Below the pieces are notes generated by a model, which did not search any database, was not told the origin of the DNA, and saw only the letters and a list, made by a program, of their open reading frames with translations. Position numbers and translations under genes: made by a program. 64,000 nucleotides of DNA, taken from the NCBI GenBank assembly GCA_020284085.1, contig JACEVL010000029.1:2009395-2073394 (forward strand), written 5' to 3'. This document shows positions 34,865-45,698 of the stretch, piece by piece (position 1 is the first letter of the stretch; each line of letters opens with the position of its first letter). The DNA comes from Aporrectodea caliginosa (lineage: Eukaryota; Annelida; Clitellata; Crassiclitellata; Lumbricidae).

Positions 34865-35930
34865 TTAATTAATTTAATTTAATTTATTCGTTGATATCTT
34901 TAAGAAATTTGTGCACACTTTCCACAGTAGAGTCATACTGTTCAATCAATCTAACTATTGAAAACGATTAATTATAGTCTGTATTATCATCTATTTTAAG
35001 GTGTCCAAATTGAGCTCGTATTATTTTATGACTTGCATCCAGAGTAGATTTGTGTTTATCCTTCAACATAAAGCATCCACACTTAAATAAAAAACGCCAC
35101 TGCCGTAATTCGGTAGTGCCAGTCCTAAGATAGGACAAACGAGGAGTGAGACGCTAACCATCTTTGTTATGACACAGCGACTTTAAACAGTAACTAACTA
35201 ACCAATAGGCTAGTGGTATTTAGCTAACTCCCCCACTACCGTACTACGGTAGTGCCAGTCTAAAACCGGACAAAGGAGGAGGGCGACGCTAATCATCTTT
35301 GTTGCGACACAGTTACTTCTACTACTACTATTACTAAGCTGAAATATCTACCAGTTGGTAGATTGTGACAGTTTATTACATTGGCTAATTTGGAAACAAT
35401 TAAGTTGTACAAGAAACACAGAAGTCATTTTTTGCATCTAGCCGCACGCACACGGCTACATCTCGTTAAACACAACAGTGTGAACACGTTCAAGTTAGAC
35501 ACATTTAAAACGCTTTCAATTTGAATTATACTATCGTGCAAACCCAGCAGTGGCAGTTGCCAGTGCTTAGCGACATCTTGCGGTTGCCAGGGAAGTTGTC
35601 GTCGACCCTCTCCTTTATCTAGGCTTAGGGCTGGCACCACGCAATTATGGCAGCGACGGAAATAACTAACTGAATAAGTTCAAGGAAGACGAGAAAACAT
35701 CGACCTCAATATTATAACTGTGAGTAATTATAACATCGGTTGAAGCATTTTAAGGGTGTCTAATTAGAAAGCTGTTATTCAGTGCTTGGCTATATCTTAC
35801 GGTTGCCAGGCTCGGTAAAGTTTACTTTACATTAATAATTTTACAAAATAAACATCGATGGATCCAGAGTTTAACGACATCTAATGGCAGCAAAGGCTGT
35901 TGACGTCGGCAAAGATTATGTTGCATAATA
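34865..35930. repeat. Module array with both strand-switch junctions
   Basis: Plus C core at 34998, then CATCCAGAGTAG and CCTTCAACATAAAGCATCC before reverse A modules (35110-35200 and 35235-35310). A reverse C-like core (35493) leads to TATACTATCGTGCAAACCCA and a plus B core (35565). A further plus C-B pair lies at 35752-35815, and a reverse E at 35858-35930. Confidence 0.6.
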
Positions 35931-37010
35931 CAGAGACTGCAAAGAAAAACTTAGGCCTATGTGTTTCAGATTGTAAAGTCCGCACTCTGCGATGATTCGC
36001 CATTATGCCAATCATATTTGCCATGAAGGCGTCGTTTAACAAACGCCATCAAACTTCGCCTTACAAGAATGCAATGGCTATTGTGATGGACTGTCGACTG
36101 ATAGGTCGAGGATTGCAATTTGTTTCGAGATTTCTCGTTTCATGTTTCGAATATGAAGTCGCCGAAACTTTTTCAGCAATGAATACCCATCAAGGTTAGA
36201 GTAAGAGCATGCTAATCTCCTTCTTTCTCCTTCTTGTTCTCCTATGCCATCACCTCCTCCTGCACCCTCATTTTTTTCTTGTTCCGAGCTTTCTCATCTT
36301 CCTCAGTCTTCTACTAAACATTCCTCTTCTTAACACTCCTCTGTTCTTGAAATTCCTCTTCTTCTTTAACGCGTACAACGCCTTTCCTTGACCTCCTGAC
36401 CTATAGTCACCCCAACAATTCCATGCAAAACAACAAAAATAAAGCATATACTAAGAATAGGACTCCATGTAATTCTGGACCAACTCCATGAAACTGTACT
36501 CTCATATCGTGCATGTATTTTTTCGCGTGCCTTCAGACATTCTGTGATGAGATGTTGAATGGATGGACATGTGTACACAATACATCTCCTTCGAGGTTGA
36601 GCTGCAGATGCGGTGCACACGTACTAAGCTCCGCAACCGATCTAATTATAGACTACGAAGAGCAGCAGCTGTCTCGGATGCAAGTGATGCGGGAAGTAGA
36701 AATGATGATCTACGCGTTCCTTTCATCATCTGGTCTTCCCCACACACACACCCATACGACGTCTACCCCAGTTTATTTTATTCCCACCTACATTGCAGCT
36801 TTGTAGTTTAGCTCACCTCTCCCGCGAGATACATCCTTCGTCTGACTGTCTGCCTGTCTGTCTGTCTGCCTGTGTATGTCCGTCTGTCTGGCTGTCTCTC
36901 TTAGTCCTCCTTTTGTGCCTCTGACATAACCATACCTCCCTTATTACCTTTTTTGTTATTGGATTAGACTTGATTTGATTCGACCATAAATAAATAAAGA
37001 AGTAAATACA
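35930..37010. repeat. Segment alpha: diverged duplicate of 47110-48290
   Basis: Colinear with 47110-48290: GCCTATGTGTTTCAG (35954), the CT-rich 36210-36370, GAATAGGACTCCATGTAATT (36455), TGAATGGATGGACATGTGTA (36558) and the (TCTG)n run near 36845-36895. On the minus strand 36366-36620 and 47628-47906 share a frame containing CIVYTCPSIQHLITECLKA, which resembles the Cys/His tail after RNase H in some LINE ORF2 proteins. I rate that only as a possibility. Confidence 0.6.
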
Positions 37011-37011
37011 T

Positions 37012-37250
37012 ACACGGTGGTATAGGGGTATGTTCGGTGCCTTGCAGCCGAAGGGTTGCGGGTTCGAATCCACCTCAAGCCGCCACGTAGGTACCCTGGG
37101 CAAGTTCTTCACTCGCAAAAATTATTGCTCATGCGCTTCTGCGTGAAACTCCGATTCAGTGTCCGCGCTGTAGTCGGGAGCGCCTCTGTGTAGACATCTT
37201 GGAGGGGCGCTATAACAAGTGACCTTAATAAATAAATAAATAAATAAAAT
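37012..37250 (+). mobile_element. SINE type 1, full length
   Basis: Head ACACGGTGGTATAGGGGTAT (A box), B box GGGTTCGAATCCACC, and body through TTCACTCGCAAAAATTATTG and CTTCTGCGTGAAACTCCG. The LINE-like tail GTCGGGAGCGCCTCTGTGTA and GGAGGGGCGCTATAACAAGT leads to an (AATA)n tail running into (TA)n at 37256-37300. Best copy for defining the family. Confidence 0.9.
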
Positions 37251-37309
37251 ATATAAATAAATATATATATATAATTATATATATATATATATATATACGA
37301 ACACCTCCA

Positions 37310-37578
37310 TTTATACACCTTTAAAACGGTTCAACGCCTAGTTATAAATAACATCGTTAACCATTTTTCAAACAATGTATCCCAAATAAATCGTTTTATC
37401 AAGATGTCGTAAAAAACACTGAAACGTGAAACAGAAACAGATTTAGAAGAAAAAGAAAGAAAAATACAAATTAAATCTGAAGACATCAACAGCAATGGCA
37501 GACATAAGACGTCGTTAAACTCTGCATCAACATCAGTAGTTATTAAATTTGTAAGTGATCATTGATATACAATGTAGA
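37310..37578 (-). repeat. Reverse C-B unit
   Basis: C core TATACACCTTTAAAACGG (37313), then B-like cores near 37400 and 37495-37520 (AGACGTCGTTAAACTCTG). Diverged duplicates at 48665-48895 and 49545-49710. Confidence 0.6.
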
Positions 37579-37858
37579 GCCTCTTCGTGAAAACTCTTCA
37601 AAGATGCTCCAGATATAATTCCACAATTGAACAGAATGGTCTTCAACCGTTGTCGAAATAGAGGCATTGATAGGAGAAGAAGCTCACGGCGCAGATTGCA
37701 TGGAAGCCAGTTCCCGAATGAAAGACAAACCATTGGTTTTCTCTAAACTCTTAAAGACGCATTTTTCAGCTGTTTGATGGCCACGTGTTGAGCGCTTCTG
37801 AGAGACTCTTAAGTGGCGCTTTATAAATGTTTTGTTTCATTACATTACATTACATTGA
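37579..37858. pseudogene. Two LINE 3' ends, opposed
   Basis: 37579-37735 on the minus strand encodes FGNWLPCNLRRELLLLSMPL and FRQRLKTILF, matching the 'WNxLPxxLR...FRxRLKTxLF' end of CR1/L2 ORF2. From about 37745 to 37858 on the plus strand a different LINE end reads through GTGGCGCTTTATAAATG to an (ATTAC)n tail. Identical copies are at 41578-41857; diverged relatives of the minus-strand part are at 48905-49090 and 49720-49900. Confidence 0.6.
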
Positions 37859-38284
37859 GCGGGTTCGTGACAGACAAATCACTCTCTGTTGCAATGATTC
37901 AGTGGTTCATATGTCTGTTGTTTACAGATATTTATTTCACGCGTGAATACAGAAAGCAGCAACTGCAGCAAGTAAAGCAAGGGACGGAGAAAGACAGGCA
38001 GACAGAGATAGAAAGAGAGACATACACACAGAAACACACACAGAGGGCGGGCCAGCTAAAGAGAGACATGCAGAGACAGTGGAATGGAGCAGCTGCGGCA
38101 AGTGGAGCAAGAGACAAAGACGGACAGACAGAAAAACGAGACATGGATTGCGTGGATGTATGTACTCTACATTTTTTCTGGAATGGTCTATCAGATGTTC
38201 GTTGAATGGATTCAGGTCCGCGGCTCAGAACAACTATCGCGTAGAAATCAACAGAAGGAATACATGGGAATACATGATCGCAAT

Positions 38285-38570
38285 CTCAACTTCCTTCCTT
38301 CCTTCCTTCCCTCCTTCCTTCCTTCCTTCCTTCCTAACACTTGCCACCATCCTTGCTAACAATCTTCCTATCTTCCTTCCGTCTTCCTTTCTTTCTCTCC
38401 GTCTTCATTCCTTCCTTCCTTCCTTCCTTCCTTTCTTCTTTCATTCATTCCTTCCTTCCTTCCTTTCTCTCCTTCTTCCTTCCTTCCTTCCTTCCTTCTT
38501 TCATTCATTCATTCCTTCCTTCCTTTCTCTCCTTCTTCCTTCCTTCCTGCCTTCCTGCCTTCCTTCCTTC
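38285..38570. repeat. (TTCC)n microsatellite
   Basis: TTCC runs with a few interruptions, ending exactly at the CAGTG terminus of the hAT fragment at 38571. The 181-residue frame through it is an artefact. Confidence 0.95.
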
Positions 38571-39168
38571 CAGTGTTATTTCAATTATGATTTTTCAGTT
38601 ACAGTTACAGTTATAGTTATCTAGTTTATGATTTTTCAGTTAAAGTTATAGTTACAGTTAACTGAAATCAGATTTTTCAGTTTCAGTTATTTTTTTATTT
38701 TTCAGTTACAGTTTCAGTTAATTCTCTTTATTTTTCAGTTATAGCATCAGTTATTTTTTTCACAAGTCATGACTATTGACAAACTGACCACAAGTATTCT
38801 GAACAGTTACCAGAAATATTTACGCAGCAAATCAATGCGATTTAACGTACTGTCGGTTTACTTTAAGGAAAACACAACGTTCCAGATCAACACTTGCTCT
38901 GTTCCGACAATTAGCGTGCCACACGCGTGGTTTTCAGCGTCCTTGTGGTTTCAACGGTGTGAGCACAAGATCGACTTTTGTCGTCTGCGGTTTCGCAAAC
39001 AAAATGTTCCCACACGCCACTTTCTACTTTTCGACCACTACTTGACTTAAACATTATTCTCGTAGTCGTGGATTGTTTTATGAATTTACGGTTTAGCGCC
39101 AACGACAACACAACGAAAGGAAAAGGAATCGGAAGTGAAACGAACATAGAAAATTTAAAAGGAACCAG
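38571..39168. mobile_element. hAT element fragment (same family as 14148-15056)
   Basis: Begins with CAGTGTTATTTC and the CAGTTA-rich subterminal region, and continues with the sequence shared with 14345-14750, including the BED-like minus frame (38911-39147). It stops at about 39168, where the LTR-element gag begins. The right terminus is missing. Confidence 0.8.
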
Positions 39169-39961
39169 AAGGCACCGGGTAGGCTAGGACAACCAGCCGT
39201 CGAATCTCATGCAGCAGATCACTCAGGTTTTCTTCCGGTCGTTGGCGTCGGTAGTACAGCTGAGCACGGAAAGTTTCTGCTTGGCCCTCCGTCCCGTATC
39301 TTTGGCGAAGGCGTTCAACCAATTCTTCATAGCCGACGCTCGGTTGAGCGCCGAAGTCCCAAAGGAGTTGCGTTGCGGCCTTCTCAAGCGAACATCGTAG
39401 GTAGTCGACTCGGTCTGCGGCCGTCCACTTGTTATGCCTCGCGCAGACCTCGAACTGCACCAGGAACGACTCCAGCGAACCTGTCCCATCGAACTTGCCT
39501 GGTTTCATCGGCGTTGGGCGGTTACGCAGCAAACCACCGACACTTTCCAGTAGATTCGTCGTAGAACTCATCGGCTCGCCCGTCTTTTCAGTCTCTTCGG
39601 TCTTTACGCGGCCATCCAATTTCAATTTCGTCTTTTCTGTCGTCGATTCGCCCGTCTTTCCTCGTAAGCTCGCTCTCGTCGGCTCCACGGGGTCGTCGAA
39701 GTCGATTTCGGACAGCAAACGGCTTCGGTCCGGCGGCATCTCCATCGTTGCTCTCCTCGCGGCTGGCGTCGATGTATCGGCAGGCGTTCGGACTTGACCT
39801 GGCATCGGGAAGGCGAGATCTTCCAGGAAACGGCTTCTGTCCGGTTTCGTTCCTATCGGGGCCATTCGTCTCGCAGCTGGCGTCGATGTCTCGGCAGGCG
39901 TTCGGACTTGACCTGGCATCGGGTAGGCGATCGTGTCGTCGTCGTCTCCCGGAAACATCAT
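39155..39961 (-). CDS. Truncated Gag of a Gypsy-type LTR retrotransposon, copy 1
   Basis: A 268-residue frame, start ATG at 39961. Residues 13-50 and 51-88 form a direct repeat (PMPGQVRTPAETSTPAARR and PMPGQVRTPADTSTPAARR, each followed by a PDRSR motif). After a charged linker, about residues 150-260 match the retrotransposon Gag capsid-like domain: PGKFDGTGSLESFLVQFEVC, then WTAADRVDYLRCSLEKAATQ, LRQRYGTEGQAETFRAQLY and ENLSDLLHEIRRLV. Gag would form the cytoplasmic particle of the element. The frame ends where it meets the hAT fragment, so the nucleocapsid zinc knuckle and all of pol are absent. An overlapping 181-residue frame (39588-40133) is a shadow. Confidence 0.85.
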   Translation of the reverse strand: MMFPGDDDDTIAYPMPGQVRTPAETSTPAARRMAPIGTKPDRSRFLEDLAFPMPGQVRTPADTSTPAARRATMEMPPDRSRLLSEIDFDDPVEPTRASLRGKTGESTTEKTKLKLDGRVKTEETEKTGEPMSSTTNLLESVGGLLRNRPTPMKPGKFDGTGSLESFLVQFEVCARHNKWTAADRVDYLRCSLEKAATQLLWDFGAQPSVGYEELVERLRQRYGTEGQAETFRAQLYYRRQRPEENLSDLLHEIRRLVVLAYPVPSGSF

Positions 39962-40690
39962 CGGTTGATTCTAGCGTCGTCGGCTGGCGGAAGAAACTGC
40001 AAACCCCACGTCTTCTGGTACCAGTGTGGCGGACAACCCCTTCTCTCCCTCGGTAGGCCCTCTTCTTCGTGTGGCGGAGGTCGAGGTTGCTGCGCAGGAG
40101 GACTGCAGTCTCGCGTGTCGCTCGAAAGAGCATAAGTTCGGCGTCTGGAGTATTGCAGACGACTTACGACAATCGCCGCTCACGACGTGCTCAGATCAAT
40201 CAACACAAGTCAAAGTCACTAGGTTTTGAACCCGTATATTGCTGCCCAAATCGTCAGCCAACTTAACCACGGTCACACAGACCAGCAACGGCATACCAGA
40301 CACGCAGTCAATCACCAAGTCAGAGCACACACCTACTGCTCGAATATATTCCAACCCAACCTCTACACGAAAGCGTCCTCTTTATATACTACTAAGGCGG
40401 GGGGGTTACCTCGGGCCAGACACCGTGCAAGAGCCGGCGGGCAAAAGTGCAAGGCCCGGTGCAAGAGCCGTGGGCAAATGTGCAAGGCCCACAGGGGAAG
40501 GGGACATCCGTGCAGAAGCCAAACAGTACCCACACATACAAACACAGTGACAGGACAGAAGACATACACAGACAGACACAGTGACAAAGCAGACAGAGAG
40601 AGAGACAGCACCACCCTGTCCGAAACTCATGGACACCAAAGGGAGGCCAGTCCAACTCCCGGGGAGGGCAACCCCAAAAAACCGCCACAA
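39962..40690 (-). mobile_element. Probable 5' LTR and leader of the Gypsy-type element, copy 1
   Basis: Directly upstream of gag on the minus strand is about 730 bp of GC-rich sequence. It starts with TGTGGCGGTTTTTTGGGG at about 40690, contains repeated CTTGCAC segments and a TATA-like box at 40381-40388, and runs through the leader to gag. I could not locate the LTR 3' end, the primer-binding site or a second LTR. Plus-strand frames here (up to 206 residues) are not recognised. Confidence 0.5.
40381..40388 (-). promoter_or_regulatory. TATA-like box of the putative LTR
   Basis: On the minus strand TATATAAAG follows GTAGT within the GC-rich leader, about 420 bp upstream of the gag start. A second identical copy lies at 44379-44386. 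Confidence 0.4.
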
Positions 40691-41505
40691 TATAATGATA
40701 ATATTATATCCATTTCACATTTATACACAGATATCAGCCCACATCAAATTTGTTTTCTGATATTAAAATATGGTGTCTTAAATCTCCAAAGGCAACTCTT
40801 TCTTCGCAAACATAATTATTATTCGTCGATTTGCCTTCTTAGATAATTAATTAACTGAATGCGTTTATCAATGCGTAAACAAGATACGACATTTATCTGA
40901 TTCCCGAATTACGCCCAGAAACTAGTCACCTGACGCTGCACAAAGGAGGTTTCGGTTCTGGATATAATAGGTGATTGTGTGAAGCTGTACAGAAAATTAT
41001 ATTTTTTGCGACATCAACGGTCTCTGCAAGATGTCATCAAACAGCAGAAACTACTAGATTAAATACTATTTTAAATTTGAAAAACTTTTATAAAATGCTT
41101 TTTATACTACATTATTGTGAAATTGCGGTCAAACACATGTAGGGCTGTATTACTATAATGTCAAAGAGAAGTTAAGAACGTTCAAATTAATTTTTTCGAC
41201 GTCAACGGCCCTGTCACCGTGAGATGTCATTAAACACTTGATTTTTCGAATGATAATTATATGTTGCGCAATTTAGACACCTTTTTATCGGATTTCCCGC
41301 AACATCATCAGAGAGCAAAAGGCGTCCGACTTCAGCTGAGACTCTATTACCTCCTCTTTTGGAAAGTTCAGAGGAAACCATAAATGAGGCAACGGTTGGT
41401 AATCAAGTTGAAACCCGTGATCCTTAAGATTAAGACCTCAACAAAGCTAACTAATGGACAGGCCGTAAAGAACTAAATATTGGAAGTATTGTATTGAATT
41501 GTATT
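40691..41505. repeat. Reverse B-C units and partial R2
   Basis: Reverse B (41005-41045), C-like (41085), B (41200-41235) and C (41272), then an R2 fragment (41340-41480). Duplicated at 44689-45503. Confidence 0.6.
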
Positions 41506-41577
41506 TGAACACTTGTTTTAGCGCCCCTTCCAGATTCCCAATCAGAGGCGCTCTCGACTACTGCGCGTATACGCTGA
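41506..41577 (-). mobile_element. SINE type 1 tail, cut by the duplication junction
   Basis: Only the LINE-like tail (plus strand TAGCGCCCCTTCCAGATTCC and AGAGGCGCTCTC) is present. At 41577 the SINE stops and copy 2 of the tandem unit starts. The complete version of the same insertion is at 45498-45641. Confidence 0.9.
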
Positions 41578-42569
41578 GCCTCTTCGTGAAAACTCTTCAA
41601 AGATGCTCCAGATATAATTCCACAATTGAACAGAATGGTCTTCAACCGTTGTCGAAATAGAGGCATTGATAGGAGAAGAAGCTCACGGCGCAGATTGCAT
41701 GGAAGCCAGTTCCCGAATGAAAGACAAACCATTGGTTTTCTCTAAACTCTTAAAGACGCATTTTTCAGCTGTTTGATGGCCACGTGTTGAGCGCTTCTGA
41801 GAGACTCTTAAGTGGCGCTTTATAAATGTTTTGTTTCATTACATTACATTACATTGAGCGGGTTCGTGACAGACAAATCACTCTCTGTTGCAATGATTCA
41901 GTGGTTCATATGTCTGTTGTTTACAGATATTTATTTCACGCGTGAATACAGAAAGCAGCAACTGCAGCAAGTAAAGCAAGGGACGGAGAAAGACAGGCAG
42001 ACAGAGATAGAAAGAGAGACATACACACAGAAACACACACAGAGGGCGGGCCAGCTAAAGAGAGACATGCAGAGACAGTGGAATGGAGCAGCTGCGGCAA
42101 GTGGAGCAAGAGACAAAGACGGACAGACAGAAAAACGAGACATGGATTGCGTGGATGTATGTACTCTACATTTTTTCTGGAATGGTCTATCAGATGTTCG
42201 TTGAATGGATTCAGGTCCGCGGCTCAGAACAACTATCGCGTAGAAATCAACAGAAGGAATACATGGGAATACATGATCGCAATCTCAACTTCCTTCCTTC
42301 CTTCCTTCCCTCCTTCCTTCCTTCCTTCCTTCCTAACACTTGCCACCATCCTTGCTAACAATCTTCCTATCTTCCTTCCGTCTTCCTTTCTTTCTCTCCG
42401 TCTTCATTCCTTCCTTCCTTCCTTCCTTCCTTTCTTCTTTCATTCATTCCTTCCTTCCTTCCTTTCTCTCCTTCTTCCTTCCTTCCTTCCTTCCTTCTTT
42501 CATTCATTCATTCCTTCCTTCCTTTCTCTCCTTCTTCCTTCCTTCCTGCCTTCCTGCCTTCCTTCCTTC

Positions 42570-43166
42570 CAGTGTTATTTCAATTATGATTTTTCAGTTA
42601 CAGTTACAGTTATAGTTATCTAGTTTATGATTTTTCAGTTAAAGTTATAGTTACAGTTAACTGAAATCAGATTTTTCAGTTTCAGTTATTTTTTATTTTT
42701 CAGTTACAGTTTCAGTTAATTCTCTTTATTTTTCAGTTATAGCATCAGTTATTTTTTTCACAAGTCATGACTATTGACAAACTGACCACAAGTATTCTGA
42801 ACAGTTACCAGAAATATTTACGCAGCAAATCAATGCGATTTAACGTACTGTCGGTTTACTTTAAGGAAAACACAACGTTCCAGATCAACACTTGCTCTGT
42901 TCCGACAATTAGCGTGCCACACGCGTGGTTTTCAGCGTCCTTGTGGTTTCAACGGTGTGAGCACAAGATCGACTTTTGTCGTCTGCGGTTTCGCAAACAA
43001 AATGTTCCCACACGCCACTTTCTACTTTTCGACCACTACTTGACTTAAACATTATTCTCGTAGTCGTGGATTGTTTTATGAATTTACGGTTTAGCGCCAA
43101 CGACAACACAACGAAAGGAAAAGGAATCGGAAGTGAAACGAACATAGAAAATTTAAAAGGAACCAG
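42570..43166. mobile_element. hAT element fragment, tandem copy
   Basis: Duplicate of 38571-39168, with the single-T difference in the subterminal region and the BED-like minus frame at 42909-43145. Confidence 0.8.
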
Positions 43167-43959
43167 AAGGCACCGGGTAGGCTAGGACAACCAGCCGTCG
43201 AATCTCATGCAGCAGATCACTCAGGTTTTCTTCCGGTCGTTGGCGTCGGTAGTACAGCTGAGCACGGAAAGTTTCTGCTTGGCCCTCCGTCCCGTATCTT
43301 TGGCGAAGGCGTTCAACCAATTCTTCATAGCCGACGCTCGGTTGAGCGCCGAAGTCCCAAAGGAGTTGCGTTGCGGCCTTCTCAAGCGAACATCGTAGGT
43401 AGTCGACTCGGTCTGCGGCCGTCCACTTGTTATGCCTCGCGCAGACCTCGAACTGCACCAGGAACGACTCCAGCGAACCTGTCCCATCGAACTTGCCTGG
43501 TTTCATCGGCGTTGGGCGGTTACGCAGCAAACCACCGACACTTTCCAGTAGATTCGTCGTAGAACTCATCGGCTCGCCCGTCTTTTCAGTCTCTTCGGTC
43601 TTTACGCGGCCATCCAATTTCAATTTCGTCTTTTCTGTCGTCGATTCGCCCGTCTTTCCTCGTAAGCTCGCTCTCGTCGGCTCCACGGGGTCGTCGAAGT
43701 CGATTTCGGACAGCAAACGGCTTCGGTCCGGCGGCATCTCCATCGTTGCTCTCCTCGCGGCTGGCGTCGATGTATCGGCAGGCGTTCGGACTTGACCTGG
43801 CATCGGGAAGGCGAGATCTTCCAGGAAACGGCTTCTGTCCGGTTTCGTTCCTATCGGGGCCATTCGTCTCGCAGCTGGCGTCGATGTCTCGGCAGGCGTT
43901 CGGACTTGACCTGGCATCGGGTAGGCGATCGTGTCGTCGTCGTCTCCCGGAAACATCAT
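43153..43959 (-). CDS. Truncated Gag of a Gypsy-type LTR retrotransposon, copy 2
   Basis: The 268-residue translation is identical to that of 39155-39961: the 38-residue repeat, charged linker, and capsid-like domain ending at LVVLAYP before a short non-homologous tail PVPSGSF. Identity of both copies follows from the recent tandem duplication and is no sign of selection. No zinc knuckle or pol follows. Confidence 0.85.
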   Translation of the reverse strand: MMFPGDDDDTIAYPMPGQVRTPAETSTPAARRMAPIGTKPDRSRFLEDLAFPMPGQVRTPADTSTPAARRATMEMPPDRSRLLSEIDFDDPVEPTRASLRGKTGESTTEKTKLKLDGRVKTEETEKTGEPMSSTTNLLESVGGLLRNRPTPMKPGKFDGTGSLESFLVQFEVCARHNKWTAADRVDYLRCSLEKAATQLLWDFGAQPSVGYEELVERLRQRYGTEGQAETFRAQLYYRRQRPEENLSDLLHEIRRLVVLAYPVPSGSF

Positions 43960-44688
43960 CGGTTGATTCTAGCGTCGTCGGCTGGCGGAAGAAACTGCAA
44001 ACCCCACGTCTTCTGGTACCAGTGTGGCGGACAACCCCTTCTCTCCCTCGGTAGGCCCTCTTCTTCGTGTGGCGGAGGTCGAGGTTGCTGCGCAGGAGGA
44101 CTGCAGTCTCGCGTGTCGCTCGAAAGAGCATAAGTTCGGCGTCTGGAGTATTGCAGACGACTTACGACAATCGCCGCTCACGACGTGCTCAGATCAATCA
44201 ACACAAGTCAAAGTCACTAGGTTTTGAACCCGTATATTGCTGCCCAAATCGTCAGCCAACTTAACCACGGTCACACAGACCAGCAACGGCATACCAGACA
44301 CGCAGTCAATCACCAAGTCAGAGCACACACCTACTGCTCGAATATATTCCAACCCAACCTCTACACGAAAGCGTCCTCTTTATATACTACTAAGGCGGGG
44401 GGGTTACCTCGGGCCAGACACCGTGCAAGAGCCGGCGGGCAAAAGTGCAAGGCCCGGTGCAAGAGCCGTGGGCAAATGTGCAAGGCCCACAGGGGAAGGG
44501 GACATCCGTGCAGAAGCCAAACAGTACCCACACATACAAACACAGTGACAGGACAGAAGACATACACAGACAGACACAGTGACAAAGCAGACAGAGAGAG
44601 AGACAGCACCACCCTGTCCGAAACTCATGGACACCAAAGGGAGGCCAGTCCAACTCCCGGGGAGGGCAACCCCAAAAAACCGCCACAA
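43960..44688 (-). mobile_element. Probable 5' LTR and leader, copy 2
   Basis: Duplicate of 39962-40690, with the TATA-like box at 44379-44386. Confidence 0.5.
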
Positions 44689-45497
44689 TATAATGATAAT
44701 ATTATATCCATTTCACATTTATACACAGATATCAGCCCACATCAAATTTGTTTTCTGATATTAAAATATGGTGTCTTAAATCTCCAAAGGCAACTCTTTC
44801 TTCGCAAACATAATTATTATTCGTCGATTTGCCTTCTTAGATAATTAATTAACTGAATGCGTTTATCAATGCGTAAACAAGATACGACATTTATCTGATT
44901 CCCGAATTACGCCCAGAAACTAGTCACCTGACGCTGCACAAAGGAGGTTTCGGTTCTGGATATAATAGGTGATTGTGTGAAGCTGTACAGAAAATTATAT
45001 TTTTTGCGACATCAACGGTCTCTGCAAGATGTCATCAAACAGCAGAAACTACTAGATTAAATACTATTTTAAATTTGAAAAACTTTTATAAAATGCTTTT
45101 TATACTACATTATTGTGAAATTGCGGTCAAACACATGTAGGGCTGTATTACTATAATGTCAAAGAGAAGTTAAGAACGTTCAAATTAATTTTTTCGACGT
45201 CAACGGCCCTGTCACCGTGAGATGTCATTAAACACTTGATTTTTCGAATGATAATTATATGTTGCGCAATTTAGACACCTTTTTATCGGATTTCCCGCAA
45301 CATCATCAGAGAGCAAAAGGCGTCCGACTTCAGCTGAGACTCTATTACCTCCTCTTTTGGAAAGTTCAGAGGAAACCATAAATGAGGCAACGGTTGGTAA
45401 TCAAGTTGAAACCCGTGATCCTTAAGATTAAGACCTCAACAAAGCTAACTAATGGACAGGCCGTAAAGAACTAAATATTGGAAGTATTGTATTGAAT

Positions 45498-45641
45498 TGT
45501 ATTTGAACACTTGTTTTAGCGCCCCTTCCAGATTCCCAATCAGAGGCGCTCTCGACTACTGCGCGTATACGCTGAATCGGAGTTTCACGCCGAAGCGCAT
45601 GAGCAATTGCGAGTGAAGGACTTGCCCAGTGTCCTCACGCC
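45498..45641 (-). mobile_element. SINE type 1, 5'-truncated
   Basis: On the plus strand it runs from an (ATTGT)n-like tail through TAGCGCCCCTTCCAGATTCC and GAATCGGAGTTTCACGCCGA to CTTGCCCAGTGTCC. The tRNA-like head is missing. It spans the right end of the tandem duplication. Confidence 0.85.
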
Positions 45642-45698
45642 GTGTTGAAGTGTTGAATTCTCTTTCTTTTAACCCTTACGGGGATTGGAACACCGCCG

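Larger units (their letters stand above)
37579..41577. repeat. Tandem duplication, copy 1 (3999 bp)
   Basis: The unit begins GCCTCTTCGTGAAAACTC and ends GCGCGTATACGCTGA. It is followed directly by the second copy. The only difference I found is one T in a T run (near 38690 versus 42690). The two breakpoints share only GA. Confidence 0.95.
41578..45575. repeat. Tandem duplication, copy 2 (3998 bp)
   Basis: Same content in the same order as 37579-41577: opposed LINE ends, (TTCC)n, hAT fragment (42570-43166), gag, LTR-like leader, module array and SINE tail. After 45575 the SINE continues normally, so this is the original right side of the unit. Confidence 0.95.

Noticed and set aside
36366..36620. 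A conserved host gene fragment (CIVYTCPSIQHLITECLKA) shared with 47628-47906
   Set aside because: It lies inside a duplicated repeat block and looks like a LINE-type Cys/His tail. The evidence is too weak for a gene or a firm LINE call, so it is mentioned only in the repeat entry.
39588..40133. A 181-residue minus-strand frame overlapping gag
   Set aside because: It is a different frame of the gag-coding repeat (RLPDARSSPNACR repeats mirror the PMPGQVRTPA repeats). The other frame carries the recognisable Gag domain.
40226..40846. A 206-residue plus-strand frame, present identically at 44224-44844
   Set aside because: It lies opposite the LTR-like leader. It has no recognised domain, its composition is that of an antisense shadow, and its identity between copies only reflects the tandem duplication.
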